The notes: generated from the sequence alone by a model not told the origin. Counted from the first letter of the stretch, positions 1 to 5,364 are shown. The stretch is DNA of 5,428 nucleotides from Piscinibacter sp050175855 (GCF_050175855.1 NZ_JBFXIO010000345.1:1-5428); one strand, 5' to 3'. Numbers and translations are program-made.

Positions 1-292
1 GCTTCAGGCCGAGCCGGTTCATCGCCTGGCCGGCCGAGGCCACCGGCGCGCTGGCGGCGAAGGCGGCGCCGTTGGCGTTGCGGATCAGCGTGGCGGCCAT
101 CGCCACGTCGGCCTGGGCGATGCGCGCGACCTCGTTGAGGTCGGGCTCGGCCTCGGCCATGGCCCGCTGCAGCCGCGTCAGCAATTCGGGGCAGGGCGGC
201 ACGACGATCTCGCGCAGCGGGCCGCTGCGGCGGGCCGCGTCGATCTCGCGTTCGATGTCGGCAACGTGGCGGGGGGCGGCAGAGGCAGGCAT
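1..292 (-). CDS. HDOD-domain protein, N-terminal part (runs off left edge)
   Basis: Only the first 97 codons are present; the rest lies beyond position 1. The translation starts MPASAAPRHVADIERE. From about residue 30 it follows the start of an HDOD domain: IVVPPCPELLTRLQ, then a helix with DLNEVARIAQADVAMAATLIR, then NANGAAF and GQAMNRLGLK. HDOD domains resemble HD phosphohydrolases but usually lack the metal ligands. In Proteobacteria they occur in signalling proteins tied to cyclic-di-GMP, motility or stress control, often with a second domain that cannot be seen here. The ATG at 292 is the first plausible start: I see no upstream in-frame ATG or GTG nearby, and the Shine-Dalgarno is poor (GGAG about 20 nt upstream). 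The gene diverges from the cytochrome gene at 430. The domain call is good; the specific role is unknown. Confidence 0.8.
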   Translation of the reverse strand, partial: MPASAAPRHVADIEREIDAARRSGPLREIVVPPCPELLTRLQRAMAEAEPDLNEVARIAQADVAMAATLIRNANGAAFAASAPVASAGQAMNRLGLK

Positions 293-429
293 CGGCGCAG
301 CGCGGGCGGTCGGAGGTCTCCGTGTCTTCGGCCACGCGGCCGCGATCTTGAGCGCCTTGGCCCCCTGGCAAGCCCTGAGCCGCCGGACAGCGCGCCGGCA
401 GTACGCTGCCGCCCACGGACACGGGCAAC
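293..429. promoter_or_regulatory. Divergent intergenic region between HDOD and cytochrome genes
   Basis: This 137-bp spacer must carry the promoters of both divergent genes. I find no convincing -35/-10 pair for either. TACGCT at 402-407 is a weak -10-like match for the plus-strand gene but has no partner at the right distance. The clearest structure is the perfect inverted repeat CGGCAG-TACG-CTGCCG at 396-411, a 6-bp stem with a 4-nt loop, 18 bp before the cytochrome start. It could be a 5' leader hairpin, an operator or a chance G+C-rich palindrome. Confidence 0.45.
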
Positions 430-921
430 ATGGCTGCATCCACACTGAAATGGTGCGCGGCGCTGCTGGCGGCGGGGCTGCTCGGTTGCGCCCCGCCGGA
501 CGAGCGCACGGCGCAGCGTGCCCCCGCCGCACCTCACCCGCTGGCGGCGCTGGCGATGCCGGCCGACGAGCCGATGCTGGCCCTGCCCGACCTGATGGCG
601 CTGGTGATCGACCCGGCCGCCGGCGTGCTCGGCCCGGCCTTCCAGCGCGATCCGCAGCGCCAGCCACGCACGGCCGAGGCCTGGCAGGCGGTGGCCGACG
701 CCGCGGCGGAACTGGATCGGGCGGCCAGCGTGCTGGAACAGCCGGGCTGGTCGCTCGGCCGCGCCGAATGGCTGCGCGCCGTGGCCGAACTGCGCGACGG
801 CACCCGGGCGGGTGCCGAAGCGGCGCGGCTGCGCGATGGAAGCGGCCTCGCCTCGGCCGCGCAGCGCCTGCAGGTGGCCTGCGACGGCTGCCACGCGCAC
901 TACGCGCCGGCACTGCGCTGA
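430..921 (+). CDS. Predicted lipoprotein c-type cytochrome, class II (c'/c556-like)
   Basis: A 163-residue exported protein. The N-terminus has a charged start (K7), a hydrophobic stretch and the lipobox LLGC at 17-20, so C20 should be lipidated. A Pro/Ala-rich linker follows to about residue 45. The body is largely helical and Ala-rich, with Trp at about 85 and two more near the middle. A heme-binding CDGCH (C151, C154, H155) sits eight residues from the C-terminus and is followed by Y158. Attachment of heme at the extreme C-terminus of a short four-helix protein is the hallmark of class II cytochromes c. The segment DLMALVIDPAAGVLGP resembles the N-terminal helix of short Burkholderiales proteins of this kind. 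The likely role is periplasmic electron transfer or redox sensing; the partner is unknown. The start at 430 gives a proper lipoprotein signal, although the ribosome site is weak. It converges with ssb, 22 bp away. Confidence 0.72.
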   Translation: MAASTLKWCAALLAAGLLGCAPPDERTAQRAPAAPHPLAALAMPADEPMLALPDLMALVIDPAAGVLGPAFQRDPQRQPRTAEAWQAVADAAAELDRAASVLEQPGWSLGRAEWLRAVAELRDGTRAGAEAARLRDGSGLASAAQRLQVACDGCHAHYAPALR

Positions 922-929
922 GGCAGCGC
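915..929 (+). terminator. Small hairpin at the end of the cytochrome gene (weak terminator candidate)
   Basis: GCGCTG-AGG-CAGCGC forms a perfect 6-bp stem with a 3-nt loop overlapping the TGA stop (919-921) in the convergent gap. No T-run follows on either strand, so intrinsic termination is doubtful. No other terminator is visible between the two convergent genes. Confidence 0.2.
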
Positions 930-943
930 CGACGCAGCCGGCA

Positions 944-1432
944 TCAGAAGGGGATGTCGTCGTCCATCGCGTCGAAGCCGGTGGCCGGCTTCGAGGCGGG
1001 CTTGCTGGCCGCCGGGCGGGCCGCCGGGGCGGCGCGCTGCGGGCGCTCCGAATAGTCATCGCCGCCGCGATCTTCGCCGGCGCCGCCGCCCATGCCCTCA
1101 CGGCCGCCGAGCATCTGCATCTGCTCGGCGATGATCTCGGTGGTGTACTGGTCCTTGCCTTCCTTGTCCTGCCACTTGCGGGTCTTCAGGCGGCCTTCCA
1201 CGTACACCGAGCGGCCCTTCTTCAGGTATTCGCCGGCGATCTCGGCCAGGCGGTCGTAGAAGACGACGCGGTGCCATTCGGTCTCTTCCTGGCGGTCGCC
1301 GGAATCCTTGTTCTTCCACTGCCGCGTGGTGGCCACGCTGACGTTGCAGACCGCGTTGCCGTTGGGCGTGTAGCGCACCTCGGGGTCGCGGCCGAGGTTG
1401 CCGATGATCTGGACTTTGTTCAACGAGGCCAT
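944..1432 (-). CDS. ssb: Single-stranded DNA-binding protein SSB
   Basis: A 162-residue SSB that binds ssDNA as a tetramer in replication, recombination and repair. Residues 1 to about 108 form the OB fold, starting MASLNKVQIIGNLGRDPEVR. The DNA-stacking aromatics of E. coli SSB are all present (here W39, W53, F58 and W87), as is H54, the counterpart of the ssb-1 tetramer-interface histidine. Residues 109-155 are a Gly/Ala/Pro-rich disordered linker. The C-terminus is the acidic tip MDDDIPF, which docks partners such as Exo I, RecO, PriA and the polymerase chi subunit. The length is normal. The start at 1432 is supported by GGAG (plus-strand 1439-1442) six bases upstream. It lies downstream of the histidine kinase on the same strand, with a 110-bp gap and its own promoter-like element, so it is probably transcribed independently. 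The usual proteobacterial neighbour uvrA is not in the window. Confidence 0.97.
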   Translation of the reverse strand: MASLNKVQIIGNLGRDPEVRYTPNGNAVCNVSVATTRQWKNKDSGDRQEETEWHRVVFYDRLAEIAGEYLKKGRSVYVEGRLKTRKWQDKEGKDQYTTEIIAEQMQMLGGREGMGGGAGEDRGGDDYSERPQRAAPAARPAASKPASKPATGFDAMDDDIPF

Positions 1433-1438
1433 GGCGCT

Positions 1439-1442
1439 CTCC
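1439..1442 (-). promoter_or_regulatory. Ribosome binding site of ssb
   Basis: Read on the minus strand this is GGAG within AAGCGGAGAGCGCC-ATG, six bases before the ATG at 1432. It fixes the ssb start. Confidence 0.75.
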
Positions 1443-1456
1443 GCTTCTCGAAATCT

Positions 1457-1480
1457 GGGTGACGGGTGGGGTTGGATGGG
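1457..1480 (+). other. Four-G-tract (G-quadruplex-type) motif in the ssb leader
   Basis: The plus strand has G-tracts at 1457-1459, 1464-1466, 1468-1471 and 1478-1480, separated by loops of 4, 1 and 6 nt. This fits the G3+ N1-7 quadruplex pattern. It lies between the -10-like box and the ssb ribosome site, on the template strand for ssb. The pattern match is direct; folding and function are untested, and such motifs arise by chance in G+C-rich DNA. Confidence 0.5.
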
Positions 1481-1486
1481 ATTATC
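1481..1486 (-). promoter_or_regulatory. Candidate -10 element for ssb
   Basis: On the minus strand this reads GATAAT, matching TATAAT at five of six positions, in an otherwise very G+C-rich spacer. It lies 48 bp before the ssb ATG. No TTGACA-like -35 is found 16-18 bp upstream; that stretch is a G+C block. An activator-assisted or atypical promoter is possible. Confidence 0.4.
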
Positions 1487-1531
1487 CGCCGCCGGCCGCC
1501 CGCGCCGCCCCGCACTGCGTGGGGAATGCGG

Positions 1532-1541
1532 AGGGCGCCCT
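1532..1541. repeat. Perfect 10-bp palindrome next to the kinase stop
   Basis: AGGGCGCCCT is a perfect palindrome one base beyond the histidine kinase stop codon (1543-1545). It has no loop and no following T-run, so it is not a good terminator. It may be an operator-like site or chance. The rest of the 1487-1531 stretch is low-complexity G+C with a poor CCCC/GGGG hairpin at 1509-1525. Confidence 0.25.
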
Positions 1542-1542
1542 T

Positions 1543-2832
1543 TCAGGGGGCTGCCGGCAGGGTGACGCGCGCCACGTGACGGCCGTCACGGCGCTCGAAG
1601 GCCAGCGTACCGCCCAGGCGCGCCGAGATGCGCGCGACGATCGCCAGGCCCAGGCCGGTACCCGGCGTGCCGCGCGCCGCATCGCCACGCGCGAAGGCCT
1701 CGGTGAGCGCCTCGCGCTGCGCTTCGGGAAGGCCGGGGCCGGCGTCGCTCACTTCGATGCAGGCGCCGCCACCTTCGGCGCGCACCGCCAGCGCCACCGG
1801 GGCGCGGCCGTGCTTGCAGGCGTTGTCGACGAGATTGGCCATCAGTCGCTCGAGCAGCAGCGGGTGGCATCGCTCGAGCACCAGCGAAGGCGGCGCGTCG
1901 ACCGCCGGCGCCACGCCGCCGCGGCCGGCCTCGGCGGCGACGCTGCGCGCGATGGCGGCCAGGTCGGCGCGCTGGTCCAGCGGGAGCTCGCCGGCGCGCA
2001 CGTGGTCGAGGAAGCTGCCGATCAGCCGGTCGGCCACGTCGGTGTTGCGCTCGATCGCCTCCCGCCAGGGCGCGCTGGCCGGGTCCTCGGGCAACAGCCC
2101 GGCGGCCATGCGGATGCGCGCCAGCGGGCTGCGCAGGTCGTGCGACACGCCGGCCAGCAGCAGTGCACGCTCGCGCTCGTGGCGTTCGTAGCGCGCCAGC
2201 AGCTCGTCGTAGGCATGCTCGATGGCGGCCACCTCCGGCGAGGCACCCTCGATCGGCGCGGCGGGAGCCTGAGCCTGGCCGGGCTGGTGGCGGACCATGC
2301 GGCTGCGCAGCTGCTCCAGCGGGCGGGTCAGCCGCCGCGTGAAGTACCAGCTCACCGCCACCAGGATGGCCGCGCTGATCAGCACGGCCAGCAGCACGCG
2401 GCCGGGCCGGCGCGGCAGCAGCGCGACATCGGCGATGCCGAACCAGGCGCTGCGGCCGTCGCCCTGGCGCAGCTGCAGCCACAGCGTCGGTGCGCCCGCG
2501 CCGCGCGAGATCACCGCGTCTTCGAAGCGCACGCCGTGCCTTTCGAGTTCCTCCGCCAGCGCGGCCAGGCGCGGCAGCGAGCGTGGCGGCCGCCACGACG
2601 CCGGCGGTCGCGCCTCGGCGCGCAACAGCGTGCGATCCGGCGCGGGCGCAGCGCCACCCAGCCCGGCCGCATGGCGCAGCGCCGGCGCCCAGCGCTCGGC
2701 CACCAGACGCGCCACCGCCACGTTGCGATCGACGTAGACCACCGCGGCGAAGACGAACAGCAGCGCGAGCGCCACGCCGGTCTGCAGCAGCAGCAAGCGG
2801 GCGAAGAGGCTGTCCGCGCGCGGCAACTTCAT
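1543..2832 (-). CDS. EnvZ-like sensor histidine kinase
   Basis: A 429-residue inner-membrane kinase that should autophosphorylate and pass phosphate to the regulator encoded just upstream. Two membrane segments (about 12-34 and 145-165) flank a periplasmic sensor region of about 110 residues. This region is Arg/Ala/Pro-rich, has no recognisable ligand fold and contains no cysteine. A HAMP linker follows (166 to about 220, with TRRLTRPLEQL). The HisKA H-box is LLLAGVSHDLRSPLARIR with phospho-acceptor H231; the match to the EnvZ H-box is close. The ATPase domain has the N-box NLVDNACKHG (N333, N337), G1 DAGPGLP (363-369) and G2 GTGLGLAI (391-398). All catalytic motifs are intact, so it should be active. 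Its ATG follows the regulator TGA by 4 bp with only a GAGG overlapping that stop, implying translational coupling. The signal sensed is unknown. Confidence 0.93.
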   Translation of the reverse strand: MKLPRADSLFARLLLLQTGVALALLFVFAAVVYVDRNVAVARLVAERWAPALRHAAGLGGAAPAPDRTLLRAEARPPASWRPPRSLPRLAALAEELERHGVRFEDAVISRGAGAPTLWLQLRQGDGRSAWFGIADVALLPRRPGRVLLAVLISAAILVAVSWYFTRRLTRPLEQLRSRMVRHQPGQAQAPAAPIEGASPEVAAIEHAYDELLARYERHERERALLLAGVSHDLRSPLARIRMAAGLLPEDPASAPWREAIERNTDVADRLIGSFLDHVRAGELPLDQRADLAAIARSVAAEAGRGGVAPAVDAPPSLVLERCHPLLLERLMANLVDNACKHGRAPVALAVRAEGGGACIEVSDAGPGLPEAQREALTEAFARGDAARGTPGTGLGLAIVARISARLGGTLAFERRDGRHVARVTLPAAP

Positions 2833-2836
2833 GGCC

Positions 2837-3529
2837 TCAGCGCGGCACGAACACGTAGCCCTCGCCGCGCTCGGTGGCGATCCACTCGGTGCCCGGGCTG
2901 GCCTCGCGCAGCTTGCGGCGCAGCCGCGCCACCTGCACGTCGACGGTGCGATCCTGCGGCTTGTAGCTGCCGGGCTGCACGGCCTCGCTGAGCGCCTCGC
3001 GCGACAGCGCCTGCCCCGGCGCGCGCGCCAATGCGGCGAGCAGCCTGAACTCCACGCCGGTGAGCGCGACCGATTGCGCGCCGGCCAGCACCTCGCGGCG
3101 CAGCAGGTCGATGCTCAGGCCCTCGAAGCGCAGCATCGCCGCATCGGCGCGGCCGGGCGCCTGGCGGCGCAGCAGCGCGCGCACGCGCGCCACCAGCTCG
3201 CGCGGCTCGAAGGGCTTGGGCAGGTAGTCGTCGGCGCCGATCTCCAGGCCGAGCACGCGGTCCATCGGGTCGCCGCGGGCGGTGAACATCATCAGGCCCA
3301 GGCCCGGATGCGCCGCCCGCCAGCGCCGGCACAGCTCGTAGCCGTTGGCGTCGGGCAGCATCACGTCGAGCAGCACCGCGTCGGGCCGCTGCCCGGCCAG
3401 CGCCCGCTCGCCGTCGCCGCCGGTGAGCACCGCGTGCGTGGCCCAGCCCTCGCGCTCGAACAGCGTGGCCACCATGGCCGACAGCTCGGCGTCGTCGTCG
3501 ACGATCAGGACCAGCGGCTTGGCACTCAT
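2837..3529 (-). CDS. OmpR/PhoB-family DNA-binding response regulator
   Basis: A 230-residue two-domain regulator. The receiver domain (about 5-120) shows the acidic pocket D11/D12 in LIVDDDAE, the phospho-acceptor D55 in LLDVMLPD, T83 in MFTARGD and K105 in YLPKPF. The C-terminal winged helix (about 130-230) has the recognition-helix signature RTVDVQVARLRRKL at 194-207 and the wing GEGYVFVPR. All key residues are present. The start at 3529 (MSAKPLVLIVDDD) gives a standard length. The frame stays open for 38 more codons to an ATG at 3643, but that extension is not receiver-like and would cover the control region. No clear Shine-Dalgarno precedes 3529, so translation may be weak or the message nearly leaderless. 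It forms an operon with the kinase (4-bp gap) and diverges from the exported-protein cluster at 3688, a plausible target along with its own promoter. Confidence 0.93.
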   Translation of the reverse strand: MSAKPLVLIVDDDAELSAMVATLFEREGWATHAVLTGGDGERALAGQRPDAVLLDVMLPDANGYELCRRWRAAHPGLGLMMFTARGDPMDRVLGLEIGADDYLPKPFEPRELVARVRALLRRQAPGRADAAMLRFEGLSIDLLRREVLAGAQSVALTGVEFRLLAALARAPGQALSREALSEAVQPGSYKPQDRTVDVQVARLRRKLREASPGTEWIATERGEGYVFVPR

Positions 3530-3687
3530 GCGGCGGCAGTGTAGGACCGCGAAACATCCTGTTCCCCCGTATTGCAGAACTGTCGCAATTCGTCGTGTAG
3601 CGTCGTCGGCGGCCGGCACGGCGCGGCGTTCAATGAGGGCCACGGCAGACGCCGCGACGCAAGCCCCAGCCCCGAAAGGACACGACC
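3530..3687. promoter_or_regulatory. Shared control region between the two-component pair and the exported-protein cluster
   Basis: This 158-bp spacer is less G+C-rich than its surroundings. It holds an inverted repeat ATTGC-N9-GCAAT (3571-3589). It also holds three elements at exact 10-bp steps: TGTCG at 3581, CGTCG at 3591 and CGTCG at 3601. OmpR-family regulators bind tandem half-sites about 10-11 bp apart, so this is a candidate operator for the adjacent regulator. Promoter calls are uncertain: TTCAAT at 3629-3634 is a -10-like box for the plus-strand genes (4 of 6 matches) but has no -35, which would suit an activated promoter. TACACT near 3542 on the minus strand is a weak candidate for the regulator. 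Confidence 0.5.
3675..3680 (+). promoter_or_regulatory. Ribosome binding site of the 23-residue-repeat protein gene
   Basis: AAAGGA, seven bases before the ATG at 3688, is a good Shine-Dalgarno and fixes this start. Confidence 0.7.
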
Positions 3688-3966
3688 ATGAAGACCCCGA
3701 CCCTGATCGCCCTGACGCTGGCCGCCGGCCTGGCGATGGCGCAGAGCGCTGAAGCCCGCGAGCGCCACACCACCGTCACCGGCGCCGAAGGCAAGAGCGC
3801 CACGCGCCACGTGGTGCGCGCGCGGGGCGACGTGCAGTCGTCGACCACCGGCCCGAACGGCAAGACGGTGTCGCGCAGCGTCGAGCGCAGCGCCAGCGGC
3901 ACCACGGCCACGCTGACCGGGCCGAACGGCAAGACGGCGACCCGAACGACCACGGTGCAGAAATGA
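3688..3966 (+). CDS. Small secreted protein with three 23-residue TGxxGK repeats
   Basis: A 92-residue protein of unknown function. Residues 1-23 look like a Sec signal peptide (MKTPTLIALTLAAGLAMAQS, then AEA), with cleavage probably before RER. The mature part of about 69 residues is Thr/Ser/Arg-rich, basic and free of cysteine. It is built from units starting at residues 31, 54 and 77: TGAEGKSATR, TGPNGKTVSR and TGPNGKTATR, each 23 residues apart; the last unit is cut short at residue 92. Such regular TGxNGKT turns suggest short beta hairpins or an extended repetitive chain, perhaps binding an anionic surface; this is inference. No catalytic motif is visible. It is first in a plus-strand group, overlapping the next gene by 4 bp (ATGA at 3963-3966). 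The clear signal peptide, good ribosome site and in-frame repeats all support a real gene. Confidence 0.85.
   Translation: MKTPTLIALTLAAGLAMAQSAEARERHTTVTGAEGKSATRHVVRARGDVQSSTTGPNGKTVSRSVERSASGTTATLTGPNGKTATRTTTVQK
3778..3963 (+). repeat. In-frame 69-bp tandem repeat (two full units and a partial third)
   Basis: Units lie at 3778-3846, 3847-3915 and 3916-3963 and encode the 23-residue repeats. The second and third units share the identical 16-mer CCGAACGGCAAGACGG (3853-3868 and 3922-3937), offset by exactly 69 bp. The first unit is more diverged. The spacing fits ancient tandem duplication within the gene. Confidence 0.75.
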
Positions 3967-4307
3967 GCGGCGGCCTGCCGGGCCTCGCCGCTCGTTCCCT
4001 GCTCGCGCTGTGGCTGGCCGCATCCGCATCGGCCGGCTTCGCCGCCGACGCGCCGGGCATCCAGGCCTGCCAGGCCGACGCACGCAAGCTCTGCCCCGGC
4101 GCCCGCCCCGGTGGCGGGCGCGTGCTCGGCTGCCTGAAGGAGCGGGAGGCCGAACTCTCCGCCGGCTGCCAGGCGGCCCTGCCCACCCTGCAGCGCTGCG
4201 CGCAGGAGGTGAAGACCGTCTGCGGCAACAGCAGCCAGCGCGAGATGCGCGAATGCCTGCGCAGCCGCGCCGACCAGCTCAGCGCCGAGTGCCGGCCGCA
4301 GCGATGA
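3963..4307 (+). CDS. Exported cysteine-rich repeat protein (two four-cysteine modules)
   Basis: A 114-residue protein. An N-terminal hydrophobic segment (about 9-28, SLLALWLAASASAGFA) should act as a signal peptide, leaving a mature protein of about 86 residues. Eight cysteines fall in two modules. One is C36-x7-C44-x12-C57-x11-C69 and the other C79-x7-C87-x10-C98-x11-C110. This arrangement, with CQADARKLCPG and REAELSAGCQAAL, matches the cysteine-rich repeat family also found in the eukaryotic Golgi protein GLG1/ESL-1. The cysteines probably pair as disulfides in the periplasm. Biochemical function in bacteria is not established as far as I know. Its ATG overlaps the upstream stop (ATGA) and lacks its own good ribosome site, so it should be translated by coupling with the repeat protein. 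Metal or redox-stress roles are possible but speculative. Confidence 0.85.
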   Translation: MSGGLPGLAARSLLALWLAASASAGFAADAPGIQACQADARKLCPGARPGGGRVLGCLKEREAELSAGCQAALPTLQRCAQEVKTVCGNSSQREMRECLRSRADQLSAECRPQR

Positions 4308-4337
4308 ACCGATCCTTTCCCATCCTCCCGCCCACCC

Positions 4338-4342
4338 AGGAG
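4338..4342 (+). promoter_or_regulatory. Ribosome binding site deciding the lipoprotein start
   Basis: AGGAG sits six bases before the ATG at 4349. It favours this start over the in-frame ATG at 4304, which overlaps the previous stop as ATGA but would put 15 unusual residues (MNRSFPILPPTQEPC) before the signal peptide. Confidence 0.8.
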
Positions 4343-4348
4343 CCTTGC

Positions 4349-5290
4349 ATGAAACGCATTCCCTTCCATCGCCTCGCCCCCGTGACCGCTGCCGCCGCGC
4401 TCGCCCTGCTCACCGCCTGCGGGGGCGGCGGCGAAGACGCCGGCGCGCCGCTCGGTGCCGTCAGCGAACTGCAGGCCGAGTCGATGAGCGCCAACAGCGC
4501 CGTGCTGCCGGCCGACAGCGTCGAAGGCCAGGCCACGGTGCTCTCGACCACGCGCGCCGTGGTGGCCGGCGGCACCGCCAGCCAGACCTTCGCCTGCGCC
4601 GGCGGCGGCTCCGCCGTGTTCACGGTGACCGGTGGCGGCATCGGCTCGGTCACCAACGGCCAGCTCGATGCCGGCGAGGTCTACAGCCTGACCTACACCG
4701 ATTGCCGCGGCGCAGCCGGCGCCGCCGCGCTGACCGGCACCACCACGCTGACGGTGGTGGCGGCGACGGCCGGCAGCACCGAGGTGAATACGTCGACGCA
4801 GAACCTGCAGATCGCTCTGCCTCTGCGCACGCTCACGCTCAACGGCAGTTCGACGCTGTCGGAGCTGGTGGCCGACAACGGCGCCGGCGTGGTGACCACC
4901 ACGCACCGCTGGACCTCGCCGAACATCACGGCGACCAGCCTGCGCAACACCCGCACCAGCACCTTCACCCTGAGCAACGTCGATCAGACCCGCGTGATCA
5001 CCGCCACCGGCGGCACGATCAGCGCGCGCACCCGCAGCGGCACGGTGACGATGAACGCGCAACTGCCCAACGGCAGCTGGACGATCACCACCGCCACCCA
5101 GGGTGCGGTGAGCTTCGACGCCAACGGTGTGCCGACCCAGGGCAGCTGGACCATCACGCTGCCGAACAACATCATCGGCATCAGCGTGGTGCCGGGCACG
5201 CTGACCGTGACGGCCGACTGGGGCGCGAACGGCACGATCGACCGCACCTGGACCTTCACCAGCGCGCAGATCGGCGCGGAGGCGGGCTGA
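4349..5290 (+). CDS. Thr/Ser/Gly-rich predicted lipoprotein, function unknown
   Basis: A 313-residue protein. The signal peptide MKRIPFHRLAPVTAAAALAL leads to lipobox LTAC, so C24 should be lipidated; GGGGED follows, a common tether in Burkholderiales lipoproteins. The acidic residues after the glycines are not at +2, so outer-membrane delivery is plausible. The rest is rich in alternating Thr/Val/Leu segments typical of beta-sandwich or beta-barrel-like surface proteins. C83 and C119 are the only mature cysteines besides C24 and may form a disulfide. GSWTIT occurs at 242-247 and 266-271, a 24-residue internal repeat. Near the end, DWGANGTID (290-298) has the D-x-x-x-N-G-x-I-D spacing of a calcium-loop-like turn. 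I do not recognise a named family. It follows the cysteine-rich gene by 41 bp with its own ribosome site, probably in the same transcript. Confidence 0.85.
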   Translation: MKRIPFHRLAPVTAAAALALLTACGGGGEDAGAPLGAVSELQAESMSANSAVLPADSVEGQATVLSTTRAVVAGGTASQTFACAGGGSAVFTVTGGGIGSVTNGQLDAGEVYSLTYTDCRGAAGAAALTGTTTLTVVAATAGSTEVNTSTQNLQIALPLRTLTLNGSSTLSELVADNGAGVVTTTHRWTSPNITATSLRNTRTSTFTLSNVDQTRVITATGGTISARTRSGTVTMNAQLPNGSWTITTATQGAVSFDANGVPTQGSWTITLPNNIIGISVVPGTLTVTADWGANGTIDRTWTFTSAQIGAEAG

Positions 5291-5299
5291 GCGCCGGCC

Positions 5300-5326
5300 G
5301 CGTGGCGCGCGCGAGACATGCCACGC
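5300..5326 (+). terminator. Inverted repeat after the lipoprotein gene (possible terminator)
   Basis: GCGTGGC (5300-5306) and GCCACGC (5320-5326) form a perfect 7-bp stem with a 13-nt loop, starting 10 bp after the stop codon. No T-run follows, so it would be a weak intrinsic terminator or a 3'-end stabilising structure. Confidence 0.35.
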
Positions 5327-5364
5327 AAACACGGGGTCAGGTGGCCCAGGCCCCTGCCTAGACT

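Noticed and set aside
72..1055. A 327-codon plus-strand open frame across the HDOD, cytochrome and ssb region
   Set aside because: It runs antisense to the HDOD and ssb genes and out of frame with the cytochrome; the composition is Arg/Gly/Ala-rich without domain signal.
178..1101. A 307-codon minus-strand open frame opposite the cytochrome
   Set aside because: It overlaps the HDOD gene and ssb in another frame and lacks recognisable motifs.
1509..1525. CCCC/GGGG hairpin between kinase and ssb as a terminator
   Set aside because: On the transcribed strand it has a C-A mismatch, a short stem and no T-run.
1459..2991. A 510-codon plus-strand open frame opposite the histidine kinase
   Set aside because: The product is low-complexity Arg/Ala/Gln/His-rich with no motif, while the minus strand encodes a complete kinase with all catalytic boxes.
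2831..3544. A 237-codon plus-strand open frame opposite the response regulator
   Set aside because: It is an antisense shadow of a regulator with intact receiver and winged-helix motifs.
2829..3557. A start at ATG 3557, preceded by purine-rich GGGGGAACAGG, giving a different minus-strand frame
   Set aside because: The Shine-Dalgarno-like run is suggestive, but the frame is not that of the regulator and the product is Arg/Ala-rich without motifs.
3530..3643. N-terminal extension of the response regulator to the ATG at 3643
   Set aside because: The 38 extra residues do not resemble a receiver domain and would overlap the inverted repeat and promoter region; the start at 3529 gives the family's normal N-terminus.
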